Part shown: positions 11,491-24,355 of the stretch, in pieces | Numbering within the stretch: the stretch's first letter is position 1 | How the letters are laid out: every line of letters starts with the position of its first letter | Source: Bactrocera neohumeralis | Taxonomy: Eukaryota; Arthropoda; Insecta; Diptera; Tephritidae | Direction of reading: 5' to 3' | DNA length: 64,000 bases | NCBI RefSeq assembly: GCF_024586455.1 | Contig: NC_065922.1 | Span: forward strand, 28,764,089-28,828,088 | Notes under the pieces: generated by a model | The model's input: the letters and a program-made list of their open reading frames with translations, nothing else | The model's database searches: none | What the model was told of the DNA's origin: nothing | Made by a program: the position numbers and the translations under genes

Positions 11491-12840
11491 CAGCATTTCA
11501 AACCCAGATATCAGATCTCTTCTCTAAAGATATACCTATATACATATGTATAGTACAAGTGATGAGCGCTGAAAGATCGTATTTCTGTGACACACAAACA
11601 GATATGTACAACAAAAAGTGTTGTGCTGATAAAACTTTTTCAACACGCTCAAAACTACAAGTGCCATTAGAGTACCAACCAAACACATAAGCAAAAGCAT
11701 TAGATACCTCGCAAAGGAAGGAGGAATAGTGAAGCAGAAGAGGCATACAAAATTTGACAGCCAGCAAATAAAAACACTCATGTAGCACGCAAATTTTGCC
11801 CTAGGCTATGAACCATAAAAGCTACAAATAAAAACAACCACAGCAAACAGATATTTGAATAGCAAAAAGAAGCAAAAACTGCGGAACAACAGCGCCACAG
11901 GCATAAAATAGTTATCAGTTTGCATGTACAACTATATAGCTGTGTACTTATGTATAAGTATGTGTGCCATTTTAGGTATGATTGCGCAGAAAAACCAATA
12001 TTTTCGCCCGCCACTCAATTATGCATAATTATTTCACTATAGTTGAGCCACAAAAGTAGCAAAAAAAAAGTTAAATTACTGTGTACAATGACCGCTGCGG
12101 GCCGGCATGGCAAAAACACAGCAAGTCATTACATACTTACATGAAGTAACTACTCGTATATCATATATACATAAATACGGGAATAATTATTTATATAAAA
12201 TATAATTAAGTTTCGCAATTTGTTACACTCAATTTGTTTATTTACACATATGTATAATATAGATATTGTATTACTTGTACATAATGCAGGAACCACCTGC
12301 TTGGTCATCCTATACGTATACGTAATTATTATCGCTAATACATATGTATGTATGGATGTATGTATATATAAGCAGGCATTATTTGCAATGTTTGTTTTGC
12401 TTCATATTTCACTATTATTAAATTGCAAAATGATTTTGATGATGGCTATTATATATAATCGTCTATTAAAGTCATAGTGTTTTTTGCTTGCGACATGATT
12501 TTATATTTAATGAAATGTTTACTGTTGTCAATGGCGCAAATTATCCTTATATTATAAACAAGTGGCACTTAAAGTTCCGTTAGATGCTTGGATTAGTTTT
12601 TCATACCTTTATGTTATTTGATAAATGTAAGGAACTATTACTTTCAAGATGGATTTCAATTTTTCTTCTCAAAAATCTACACATAGCTGACCCAACGGAA
12701 GGGCAAAATTTGTTAGAAAAAATATTTTTTATATGAATCGAACCTGTCTTTGAGTAGACACCTCTAACTAGATAATGACAGCTATGGGCTGTTTTTTAAA
12801 TTATTACTAGAGGTGCTTTCTAGGCGCTATAAATTAGAAA
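11491..12840. other. No gene seen
   Basis: Unassigned DNA with CATATGTA-type microsatellite fragments (11530, 12330-12365). The short frames on the minus strand here start at non-ATG codons or are cysteine/phenylalanine-rich chance frames. Confidence 0.4.
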
Positions 12841-12844
12841 AATT

Positions 12845-13002
12845 CCCACGACAGTCGGGTCTAATGTCAACTCGGCAGAATTCTGCCGCTACAACAACAA
12901 CTCGGTCCCGTGGCAGTCGGGTCTACGTAACCGGAACGGACACGTATTTTTTTATCCGGCCAAGGACTGTCATTTCGCAAAATTCTGCCGCTACAACAAC
13001 AA
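12845..13002 (+). repeat. Two retroposon-like tails ending in CAACAACAAC
   Basis: Two related units, 12845-12901 and 12906-13002, share CAGTCGGGTCTA near the start and AATTCTGCCGCTACAACAAC at the end. The second contains CGGAACGGACACGTATT and CCGGCCAAGGACTGTCA. I recall this sequence as a very common tephritid retroposon/LINE 3-prime end; that identification is from memory. The ORFs through it are chance frames. Confidence 0.65.
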
Positions 13003-13255
13003 CTACGGAAAAATTTATATTTGGTAACCCTAAACCTAATAATTTTATACATGAATAAATTTTCCGTAGTACTGATAAACTAAATACAACATTTTTATAA
13101 CAAAATAACTGAAATAGAAAATATATAAAATTGTGCGACAACCCTGTTCGACCAAAATTGGTTCATAAACATACTTATATTGCAGAGTAATATATGTTTA
13201 TACAAGCTAATTCAGTGCAATATTTTCATAACATAAAATAAAAAAAATTTAAATA
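13003..13255. other. No gene seen
   Basis: AT-rich sequence between the retroposon tails and a tandem duplication. Confidence 0.4.
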
Positions 13256-13925
13256 TGGCAACCTTATGCGCAAAATTAAATATTAATAAATAGTAAATAA
13301 AGTAAGAAATATTGGAATTAGTACTAAATTTGTGTAACATAAAATAAAAAATGTTATTATATGTAAATGTGTATTAATAAATAGTAAGCAAAATAACAAA
13401 TATTGTTAATAAAAGTTGATATACGTAATTAAACCCGAAAATATAGTCACAGTATGAAGAAATTGTGGCAACTCTATTTAAGTTAAATATTTTTTCTTAG
13501 TTAATTTTTTAATTTAATTATTTATTTTTACGATATGCCAATATTTTGAAGATGTAGTCTAATATCAGTTTTTGAAGATAATATGGCAACCTTGTTTAAC
13601 AAAAATTAGTCGTTATACTAATATACTGTTAAGTTCAGCTCCATACTTTTACAACAGCAAATAACAAAAATAGTTAAAAAAATGGAAACCTTATGGAAAA
13701 TTTTTTAATTGACAAATATTAAGCAAAATGGCAAATATTGGTGTTGACGTGGACATACCTACTTGAAAATGGTAAATAATGCAATAGTTACAAATGTAAG
13801 AAATTCTGGCAACTCTATTTGCGAAAAATACTTTTTCTTCAATATCCGTATGTTGGGGGTCTTTCAGCTATGCCAATTTATTTAAAGATATAGTCTAACT
13901 TCATAATGGTTATAATATTAATAAT
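13256..13925. repeat. Diverged tandem duplication, about 335 bp, 2 units
   Basis: Three anchors recur with similar offsets: TATGGCAACCTT (TGGC at 13256 and 13584), TGGCAACTCTATTT (13466 and 13807) and ATGCCAAT with a following AAGATRTAGTCTAA (TGCCA at 13536 and 13870). Offsets are 328, 341 and 334 bp. Confidence 0.8.
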
Positions 13926-15000
13926 TTTATATACACATGTAGGTATAAAAGTCAAGAAAAAATAACAGTAATTGTTATTATCTGAAGTTTGTTACTTATA
14001 TTTTTTGCCAAATAAAACGAGTAATATATATAAACACATCCAGTTATAGTAAAATATCAATCAGTTAATTATCAGTTTCTTTCTTATGCCTTCTTCCTTT
14101 CAACAATATATTTATTATTGAATTTACTGTCATAAAATTGGAATCTAATAGCAATTCAAATCAGCTTCTAAATCTACTATACGCATACAAATGCATATGT
14201 ATTTTGCTTTGCACATTTTTTTAATGAGCACTGAATTTGTCGCCTCAACCTCCTACTTATCAAGCTAGCCGACTCTGCTCGCCTTGGCATTGGCATTTGT
14301 ATAAAGAAATGGCAGCTAAATAAGATCAATTTGAGACACACTCATTGTAATGAAAGAATGCTTAAACACACATACATATCAATATAAAATTAGAAAAAAC
14401 AAAATTTTTTAATGAAAGAATGCAGTCAAAACAAAATACCAATAACGCACCGAGCACAACATCAACAGATGAAAATAGACACAAGAAAAAAAGTTGAATA
14501 AATAATCGTCAAAAAATAAAAATTTATTCCCAAACCAAATCAGTCTGCCAACTTTGCAAGTATATAAGTGCAGTACATATATGTGTCTATAATATGTGTG
14601 TTTCGATTATATGAAACAAGTGCTTTTGCAATTTTTATATACTTGTATGTACATATGTACATTTTGCTGGCGCTCTGCCAACCTTGTCTGCTCGTTTATC
14701 TGTATGTCTGCCCGGCAGTCTGTGTTTCCTACAAAAACCACACACAGGCCATGACGGTAAATATGTATGTATCTTGTATATATGTATGTATTTTTGTATG
14801 ATTGCGCTTTTCTAAATATTTTGCACAAAATTTGTCTAAGTACATAAATAGTACCCAGTGGCGATTTAATAGGAAATAAAAAAAATATTTTTATGAAAAG
14901 TAATAAATGCAAATACATACATGTTTTTTTAAATGAATAATCTTTTAAGAAATTTTCAATATTTAGAAATTGGTTTTTTTTATAATATTATACAAAGTAA
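13926..15000. other. No gene seen
   Basis: Contains TATGTATG runs at 14640-14790. The frames at 14568-14918 are microsatellite-derived. Confidence 0.4.
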
Positions 15001-15605
15001 AATAAAATTTTAATACAAAATAAATCTAAAAAAATATTACAAACCTTTAAAACTGGTTTCGCAAAAAAAACAACAAAAAAATAATTTATTTACATAGATA
15101 GAATGTAAAAATTTTAAACAAATTAAATACAAAATAATTTTGTCAAAAAAACAAATGCCTAAAAATATTTGGAAACATAAAAAAGTATATGTATGTTCTT
15201 ATAATAAATATTAATAATAAAAAATAAATATTTAAATATTTTTACTGCAAGCACTATAAGACAGTTTTAACTAAATAATAAAATTTAAATAAAAAATATA
15301 ATTTTTTTTCTAATATCTAATAAATATAGTAAAATATATTCCAAACCTCAAAAACTAGTTTCACAAAAAAAACAACAAAAACCTAAAAAATAATTCACTT
15401 ACAAAGATTAATTGAACAAATTTTATATTATATAAAATAAAAAAAAAATATTTAAAAACAAATTTTAAAAAATATTCAATAAAATTTGAAAAAATTTAAA
15501 AAATATATACTTTTATAATAAATATTACTTATTAATAAATATTACTATTACTAAAAAATAATAAATATTTAAATATTATTTTTTTACTGCATGTAGGACA
15601 GAATA
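15001..15605. repeat. AT-rich tandem duplication, about 302-340 bp, 2 units
   Basis: AAACCTTTAAAACTGGTTTC at 15041 matches AAACCTCAAAAACTAGTTTC at 15343, each followed by RCAAAAAAAACAACAAAAA. TTTTTACTGCA with a nearby GACAG closes both units (about 15240 and 15583). Confidence 0.75.
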
Positions 15606-16080
15606 CCATACTTCTTTATATACATAACTTGCAAAACAAACTTTTAATATTTTATTTATTTTTTTTTAATAAAAAATTAATTTTTTTAATAAAAACTTAA
15701 AAGTAAAATTAAAATAAATATTTATTGCTTTAATAGGCTAACTAAATACTAATAAGCTAAAATAAAACAAAAAAAAACTATTTAAATAATTAATTAGCAT
15801 ATTTTTGTATATAACTTATAAAAGTATTAAAAAATTTATTTTTCATAAGCTGATTAAATATTAAGCTACATTAACAAAAGAAAATTAAATAAATTTTCCT
15901 TATTAGCATATATTTTATATCAAAATATAAAAATTAATATAAAACTAAAAAAATTAACAAAAAATTTAAAAACTAAGCCTTTAGTCTTCTGCGAACTTAA
16001 CAACAACATAAAATTAAAAAGAAAAAAATTCTAAATATCATATTTTTCAATTTTTCATTTTAATTTTTTCTTCCTTTCTT
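15606..16080. other. Very AT-rich, no gene
   Basis: Almost only A/T with TTAATT and AAATTT strings. Confidence 0.5.
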
Positions 16081-16830
16081 TTCCTACTGGGCGTGTGTGT
16101 ACTTTAGCACTAGCGCGTAATCGCGATCGCTTCCCCGACACTGCTATCAGCGTTGTTGTACTGCTCCTGTATTTAAAAGTGTTTTGCTTGACAATTTTTG
16201 TGTTGTATGTATGTGTATGTGTGCAAACGAGTACATACATACATACTTACATATGTACAAGTATAACGACATGTTGGCCTACTGGTGTTTACTTCCGATT
16301 TCATCAATGCAACACATTTCTTGTGCAGATTGTATTGATTGTTTGCACTTGTTGTTGTATGAGTATTTTAATAGTTTTCTTTCCTATTTGATTATTCATT
16401 TATTTATTTATTTATATATGCGCTTGCTTGTGTTGCTTACTTTATTTGACGTTTTGCTTTCGCCAATTTTCTCAGTATTCGTATGTACATAAGTATATAT
16501 ACATATATACTGACTGACTGACAGCAATTGCAATAAAATTTGTTTATTTCCAACTCGCTGTTCGTCTCGCATGCGTTCTGTTTATGGTTCGTAGATGACA
16601 CGCTATATTCTTCTATTAATAATTTTTTTTTTATCGGTTTTATTGCCGCAATTTCGTTAGACACCTCAACGAAACGCGATAAATTGGCATTGGATGTTGG
16701 CGACACAAGCAGCTCTCTGCTTACTCACATGCGCGAGTCGCCCGACTGCAATTGCAGTAACAATTGTAAGAATATGCTGGCGCACTTGCATTCTTTTACG
16801 AAGAAAGCATGAAAATGTAAATAAAATATT
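16081..16830. promoter_or_regulatory. Less AT-rich islands; possible intronic enhancer
   Basis: Two patches (about 16085-16160 with GCGCGTAATCGCGATCGC, and about 16555-16800 with CTGCAATTGCAGTAACAATTG and GCGACACAAGCAGC) stand out from the very AT-rich surroundings. A CATACATACATACTTACATATG microsatellite lies at 16231-16255 and ACTGACTGACTGACAG at 16510. No conserved frame is evident. The regulatory reading is inference from composition alone. Confidence 0.25.
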
Positions 16831-17688
16831 CTTAGAAAAAATAACTGATGCGTTTGGGTTTCTTTTTCGAAGAATATATGATACCTAAGCACACGTATCA
16901 ATGAAATACCTGAAAATCAGTTCATTTTTTTGCAGGAAAGAAGAGTGTGCAACCCATTTATTTAGTTGGGGCATAAGGCAGGGGCACAAGGAATAGTTCT
17001 ATGAAAACAATGCGCTTTCTGTATGTATCAAATAAAAGCTGTTGCTTGTTGCAGCTGCTTTGAGAACCTTAGTACTGATGTAGTTTCAATTGAAAAGGGC
17101 TGAAAGCTGAATATTTGCTAATTTCTACGAATTGTGCTTGTTTTTCTGTTGCTATTTTTAAACCTTTTTCGGGTGAACGGAAAATTTTCGACTTGTCGCA
17201 AACTCATTAAAAATTTAAAAATTTTACAAGTGTTGTTGTGGTTGGGTGAAGTTACGTTAAGTTATCAGCAAAAAACTAATTTGAAATGTATAATGAATAA
17301 TATATGATATTTGTTACCTAAAATATTAAAAAATATTAAATTTTTTTTATAAAATTTAAGATTAATAAAATTGTTGAAATATTATAAATACGAATTAATT
17401 TTAATAGAAATTATTTCTTAAAATTAAAAGAAGGTATATTTAATTATTATAATATATAAATATATATTTTTTAGTATAATTTACCAAAGCACATGTTACT
17501 AAAATATAAAAAAATTACTTTTTGAATAAAAAATATTTATTACACTACAAAAACATAGAATGCATAAACAATTAAATTTTGCCGAGTGCGCCGAGCTTGG
17601 GAAAGTCATCACAACAAGGGTATTTTTTTATATAATATATATATTTGTCAAACATTATTAATTTTTTTTATTGAAATTTTAATTTTTT
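16831..17688. other. No gene seen
   Basis: Becomes steadily more A/T-rich towards 17.3 kb. No named structure. Confidence 0.4.
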
Positions 17689-18215
17689 GCGAAAAAACAG
17701 AATATTAAAAAAATAAATATTTCATTTTGTGCAAAAAAATAAAATAAAATTTTTTTCTAAAAAAATTTTTTTTTAAACTTTGGGCCGAATTATATTTTTT
17801 CTTTTTTTGCAGAAGATAAATATTACTAATTAATGAAAAATAATTATTAACTTATTAAAATAATTTTTTATTAATTAATAAAACATAATATTTTTTATTG
17901 ATAACAATATTCAAAAAAATATTTAATTTGTGGAAAAAACGGAATAATAAAAAAAGTACTTTATTTTTGGTAAGAAAATATTTTTTTTTCAAATAAAGTT
18001 TTTTAAAAAAGTTTGGGCTGAATTTAAATTGTTTTTTTTTTTTGAAAAAGCAAAACATTATTAAGTAATAAAAATAATAGTTAATTTTTTTATTGCTAAC
18101 AACATTTTAAAAAATATTTAATTTTGTGCGAAAAAAGCAGAATAATAAAAAAAATATTTTAGGTTTTGCAAGAAATAATTTTTTTTTTAAATTTTGGGCT
18201 GATTTTAAGAAATAA
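17689..18215. repeat. AT-rich tandem repeat, about 190-240 bp, 3 units
   Basis: GCGAAAAAACAGAATATTAA (17689), TGGAAAAAACGGAATAATAA (17931) and GCGAAAAAAGCAGAATAATA (18128) each precede a TTTGGGCYGAATT line (about 17780, 18012, 18195). The units are diverged and unequal. Confidence 0.75.
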
Positions 18216-19500
18216 AATTAGAAAAGAATATTTTTTGCAAAAAGAAAATTTAAAAACATATATTTTTGCAAATAATTTTCATATTTCGAACCGAAAATTT
18301 TTATCAATAAAAAAGAAAAAAATAAATATTTTTTTTTAATATGGAAAACAATTATTTATGAAACATATTTTTAAATAAAAATTACATATTTTTAAAAAAA
18401 TGTATCCAAAAATTTCACTTCAAAAAAAATTTTTTACTTTATACATGTTCAGAAGGCTAGAAAGAAATTGAACCAAATCTACCTCTTAACTGAATTTTCA
18501 TTTTAATTTCCTACTTATTTCGCATTCGCAAATTTCGGGAAACATTTACAGTGCATTTTTTGTTATTTAAAGAATAATTTTAAATTATTTCTCTGTTAAA
18601 AGACAAAAATATTCCTACGACTTTACGTCAATACTTTTCAAACCCGTAAATCTGTGTGTATATATGTGTGCTTGTATGGCCAATAACAACGTCTGTTGCC
18701 AAGAAGAATGAAAATTCCCTACAGTAATCAACTGGCACGAGGCCAAAGGTAATTCGTTAATAAGGAAAGGCAACAACCTTACCAACAACACGCTGTAGTG
18801 CGCGCTTGTGTTACGCTATTTGTTACCGTTTAATGCATTTCATTCGAATGCTTATTTAACACATTACCTACATATGTATATACATATGTACATGTAGTAC
18901 ATACATACATATGTTTATATTGATTAGGCTACAAATGAGTGCTTATTGCTGATGTGATGAGGCACATGGCAGTTAGAAACACACACCTTGGCACGTGCTT
19001 TGCTGAGCTAGCGGTTGTTAGACTTAAATATATGTATGTATGTATGTATGTGGTAGAGAGTATTTGCTTACAGAAAAAGTATTCTGTATTTATTGTAAAC
19101 AAATTTTTGTATTTTAAAATTAAAAAAAATCCCATTTCGATTTTCCTGTCTATTTAGCTCCCTTGACCCTAAAGGAGTTTCACTAAAACTGATTTTATAA
19201 ATATTTTTTTTTCATTTTTTAATTATCGGAAACATAATTATCTTTTGCTAAAAAAAATTACCCAGTTTAATAAGTCAATGAACACAACGAAGTTAATGCA
19301 AACGGAATTCAATCAAATTTTGCAATTTCAATCAAAATTCGCCGATTAGTGGTTGTTCACCTTGTCCGATTGCCCAAAAGTGAATAATGAATGCACTGCA
19401 AATTTGAAATGATTTCAATAAATTCATTGCATAGTGATTCAGCTATCAATGTCGGCTATGCGAAAATATTGCTTTTTTTGTTTATGAATTTATGATGGGA
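18216..19500. other. No gene seen; TATG microsatellites
   Basis: CATATGTATATACATATGTA near 18871 and a (TATG)5 run at 19030-19050. A patch at 18660-18860 is less AT-rich but has no frame of note. Confidence 0.4.
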
Positions 19501-20460
19501 AATATTTGAAAATATTAACAATAAATTATGAAAAGAAAATTAAGTATAATAAAAATACTAATAAACATAAAACTAAAAAATACACCTATATACAAATGTA
19601 TATATATAAATATATTTATATTTTAGCTACAAAAATTATAAAAAAAATGTAATTATTAAAAAATATTTAAAACCATTTTTAAAAACTAAAAAAATATTAT
19701 TTTTAAAAAATTATAAATAACGAAAAGTATTTTAAAAATATTAATGCAATTAATAAAATCAAGGATTTAAAAAAGAATAAAAAATAATATTAAACCTAAA
19801 ATTATAAAAGTACATCTATATACATATATACATTTTAGTTATAAAAAATATAAAAAATTTAATTTATTAAAATTATTTAAAAAATTATCAAAAATTATTT
19901 TGAAAAAATTATAAATAAAGACATTTTTTCAAAAATTATTAAAATTAATTAAAACCAAATTAAATTTCTAGCTTTTCGAGAAACTATTACAATAATGGTA
20001 TGAAAAATAAAAGAAAAATGCGAAATAACAAAAAAAAATATAAAAATTATTTAAAAAACTTTTGAAAATATAGAAAATTTTATAAAAAAAATTAAAAGTT
20101 TCTTGATTACTTTTAATGACAATAACTTTTTTAGAACTTATTAATAAATTTAAAGATATTAAAAAAATTGCAAAAAAATGTGAAGATAATAAGAAAATTA
20201 AAAAAGAGAAAATAAATTGAATAGAAAGTAAAAAAAATATAGAAAAATATGAAAAAATAAAACAATTATAAAAATTATTTAAATCTTTTTGTTTAAAAAC
20301 AATAAACTAGTGAAATAGTTATTTCGTCTATTTTATTGATAATAACTTTAACTTTAATTTTATTTGAAATAAAAAGTAGAAAATAATAAAAAAACAACAA
20401 GAAAATTTTTAAAATTAAAAAAAAATATAAAAAAAAATATATTTGAAAAAAAATAAACTG
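19501..20460. repeat. Extreme A-rich tract with weak tandem structure
   Basis: ACACCTATATACAAATGTAT (19583) and ACATCTATATACATATATAC (19812) suggest a roughly 230-bp duplication, each followed by ATTTTAG-TA-AAAAATTATA. The rest is AAAATTT-rich filler. Confidence 0.5.
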
Positions 20461-20463
20461 TTT

Positions 20464-20710
20464 TATGAATTCAAATATCAGTTTTCATGTAAAAATAAAA
20501 AAAACCAACAAAAAATAATTTAAAAAAATTTAAAAAAAATATTTTAAAAAAATTTTAAATTGTAATATGAATTAAAATATCAGTATTCATGTAAAAACAA
20601 AAAAAAAAAACACAAAAAATAATTTTAAAAAACTTGAAAATTTTAAAAATATTTTAAAATATTAAATGGGATTATGAATCAAAATATCCGTATTCATGAA
20701 ACTGACATAT
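20464..20710. repeat. Tandem repeat, 102-107 bp, 3 units
   Basis: TATGAATTCAAATATCAGTT (20464), TATGAATTAAAATATCAGTA (20566) and TATGAATCAAAATATCCGTA (20673), each followed by TTCATG and A-rich filler. The third unit is truncated. Confidence 0.85.
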
Positions 20711-22050
20711 TTTATTTTTTACTTGATACATTGTCATGATAACAAGATAACTTTTTTAAATTTATTAAACATTTCACTGATTTGATTTACCGATGTACTA
20801 TACTGCTAAATATTGTTTGTAAGTTAATTGTTGTACATTCTTATTATTATTATTTTGCTTTTTAGCATCAACCTTTTAACCTAACCTAACCTGAGTACTT
20901 TCTTGGTCAAATTATTATTTTGCCTACAAAAAACTTAGTTTACTGCCTGTGAACACCCCCTTGTGCGAGGTGACTAACAAAAATCATTATACGCAGCAAA
21001 TCAATGTTCAAAGCGTAAAGTTAAGAGTCATCATTGATATAAAAAGTATCGACTAGTTATGTTTACAATCGCAGTTTGGGTGAAGGTCAAACCTATTTTG
21101 AACTACATGCACTCAAATGTACACATAGTATATTTGTATATATATATACATACATATAGTATAAAGTGTGTTTTACAACAGCTGATAAATAAAGTAAACA
21201 AAAATTTGTGAAGAAAACATAACTGCTAATAAAAGTTTCGTACAAACAATCACACATATATACGAGTTAATGATCTCTGCATGATTTCACACAAAATTTC
21301 AAATGCGCTTAATTCAAAATATTTCATATGCGATGACGCATTTAATTAAATTCAAACTTCAATAAATTTGACACACACTCTTTTGTGGCTGTGCTATTAG
21401 CATTATTGTTATATTATTATAAAACCATTCCGAAATTCATTTGCGCGAATTTGCAGTATTTAGTGCTTATCGGCGGGCAGCTGCACTTGTACGTACATAT
21501 ACTTATAAATACATATATATGTGTATGTGTGTGTATATTAACCGCAGTCTGTTGCAGACAGACAGTTGCGTTGTTATGTGTGTGCGTATTTCAATCTTGT
21601 TGCGCCGCACTGCTTAGTTGCTTGTCTCTGTACTCTTTACATATGTACATACTGCATACATTTGGCACATTTTTGTGTTGGTGTGTGCTCTTGATGTCAA
21701 GCGAAATGCGTAGATGTTTTGAAAATTTTCCACGCACACAATAACAAATAAACAAATCAACGCTAAACACACAAACCCATTTACTTAATGTAGGATACCC
21801 AGGCGTATGAGTCATCTGCATGAATGTGGAGCAAGTGTAACAGTAAACGTATGACGGCGGTAAACAACAAGGTGCAGCGTGAAGCTGCAAAAGAGTAAAC
21901 AAATGCAGTGATTGGCGAGCAAAAAGTTGTTGTTTGCAAAAAAAAAACAAAACAAAAACAAAAATATTTAGTGAAAGTTGCCGACATTTCTGAGCTGCGG
22001 TGGGGGTTGGCTACTTGTTTTGCATATTAATATCAAAACGAAAAACCCAA
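20711..22050. other. No gene seen
   Basis: A TTATTATTATTATT run lies at 20840, and AACCTAACCTAACCT at 20878-20892. The opposing frames at 21385-21987 are cysteine/valine-rich microsatellite-adjacent chance frames. Confidence 0.4.
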
Positions 22051-22230
22051 ACTTTGGCTGCATTGAAGCTCGAATACCCTTCACAGGTGCATTTTTGACA
22101 GCATAAAAGGGTATGAAACGTTTTTACCTAGATTTTGATTGGTCAGCTTGTATGCGTGCTATATATAGGCTGTAGTGGTTCGATCTGAACAATTTGTTTG
22201 GAGATTTTGCCGCTGTCTTGAGTAATAATC
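22051..22230 (+). repeat. TATGGCAGC-type dispersed repeat, diverged copy
   Basis: Starts ACTTTGGCTGCATTGAAGCT, then CCCTTCACAGGTGCATTTTT, ATTTTGATTGGTCAGCTTGTATG, and GCTGTAGTGGTTCGATCTGAAC (in parts), the same order as at 30443-30640. Confidence 0.65.
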
Positions 22231-22982
22231 TCTGACGGTTCTTTGCAATCTTGTATTACTTAGAGACCCATATACACGAAAATCGTTTACCGAACCGAAA
22301 ATCCATCTCTTCTCAGCTGCTTACAGCAATTGATATGAATTTTGAAATAATCTTTTTTTAATTTCGCAATTTTTTATCTCAGCTTTCTGATGCAAATCAG
22401 TGTTTACTTTTTGCCGCAGGCTTAAGTTGACACATTTTTCATATTTAATTAAGCTTAATGACATGTGTGTTTTTTGTTTCTGTAAGTGAGTTGACAAATT
22501 TCTGTTTATGGCTGAATGCACTTCAATGTTGTTGAACTATTATTTTATCTACACAGACGCATACATACACTTGCGGCTCACACACATGCCTCTACATACA
22601 TACATACATACGGTTATGCATATAAATTTAGAATAGATGGTGTTAGGTAAATAGCAGACGGCAATTACGGAATTATAAAAAATTATTACGAAATAATCAT
22701 AACGAAAAATAGTTAATAGTAGTGACAATCAATGTACTTACCACTTGTTATTTATGCCGAAATCAGGGTCAGGATACAATTTTCACACACTTTTAATTAT
22801 TTAAATTAAAAACCATTTAATTAAATTTATTAACACTAACACAGGTTTGATTTGATTGAAGGCTGAAAAGAAATTTAGAATGAAGATTTAGAAGTTGTTT
22901 AATGTGTAATTTATTTTCTAACTAAAAGAATATAAAATCGCATGATACAAAATTGTCTAAAGTCTAGCAAACAATTTTTCCA
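22231..22982. other. No gene seen; CATA repeat
   Basis: TACATACATACATACGG at about 22594-22612. The rest is unassigned. Confidence 0.4.
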
Positions 22983-23310
22983 ACATATTTTTATAAAATA
23001 AATTGCATTCAAAATGTATTTTAGTTAAAAATTGGTTTTAAATTTCAATGAAAAATATTATATATATATGTATATACATATATATAATTTTTTTTAAATT
23101 CTGTGAAATAATTTTCTCCAAATAAAATTTCAAAGGAAATACACGCAAAACATATTTTTAAAATAAATTGCAATTAAAACGTAATTTTTTTTAATTAAAT
23201 TTTTTTAAATTTCAGTGAAAAAATCGCATGAAATATATATATATATATAAATTTTAATTCATCAACTAACTTTTCAAAAAAAAGCACGCAAAATATATTT
23301 TTGTTAGAAT
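22983..23310. repeat. Tandem repeat, about 142-167 bp, 2-3 units
   Basis: ACATATTTTTATAAAATAAA (22983) and ACATATTTTTAAAATAAATT (23150) begin two units, both followed by TGCA-TYAAAA and a TTTCARTGAAAAA then (AT)n block. ACGCAAAATATATTTTTG at 23286 begins a partial third. Confidence 0.75.
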
Positions 23311-24355
23311 TTTTTTTTTGGTTGAAAATAAAATCGCATGTGACCAAAACGTCTAAAATCACTCAAATAATTTCAGCAAATAAAATCTCAAAAAAAAGTA
23401 CGCTCGACAGTTATTTTTTGCTAACATTTGTACGCTTCAACAGCTTTACAACAAACTCATCAATTACAATACACCTACAGCAAATCACTTGTCTCCAATT
23501 TTTATTATAAAGTGAAGCAATTCATCAGTCTCCACCTTTTTCATAATAATTAATGTACTCAGTGCACAGCAAGCAATCATATGTTTTTTTCTAAATTGAC
23601 TTGAGCGCTTTAAACTGACAATTCTCGTTTTTTTCTATTGTGCTCGGACATTTCCAACAAATAATTAGTTTTATTTTGCTGCGTTAATTTGTTTGAAAAA
23701 ATCGCTGATCGATTGCTTTTAAATATTGATTAACGAGCGACATATTTTGAATTGAATAATAATGCATAAACAAGAATTCAAACTTACTTAGAATAAAAAA
23801 ATCTAACAGGTAAATGAAGTTGTCAAAAATAAAAGCTTAAGTAATACATTTCTGATGGCTTAACAAAAATCAAAAAAAAACAAAAAAAAACAACAAAAAA
23901 AACTTAAAAACATTTTTAATAACGACACAGACACTTATTGAGTTTGCCTCTTTAAGGGTAATTATAGTCACTTAAATTGATTTTTTCGATGAAGAGTATT
24001 CTTGGAAAGGAAAAACTCGCTTAAAAATGTTTAATTCAATTATAAATTTTTAAGCAAAACAAAAATTCTATTATAATTTCTGTATTATTACGTCAATGTT
24101 TAATTTGACAAACCCATCAATCTTTAATTTTGTTAGAAAATGCGCAATTAATATAAAAACTAGTTATCGCTTTTTGGCATTTCGCCAGTTTGGAGGGAGC
24201 GAATCAGCGATTTTTTTTCTGTTTTGTGAAAAGGAAACTGGCTTTAGTTCATAAAATAAGCCATAGAATATTATATTATATAAGAAAAATTTTGATTGGC
24301 TAACACGACTTTATATACAAAATTTTGAATAAAAGGCTTTAATAACCAAAAACAG
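23311..24355. other. No gene seen
   Basis: AT-rich. A CAAAAAAAAACAAAAAAAAAC run lies near 23873. No splice or coding evidence. Confidence 0.4.

Noticed and set aside
21385..21987. Overlapping opposite-strand frames of about 119 codons
   Set aside because: They are rich in Cys, Tyr and Val from TATGTGTG-type repeats; overlapping on both strands argues for chance.
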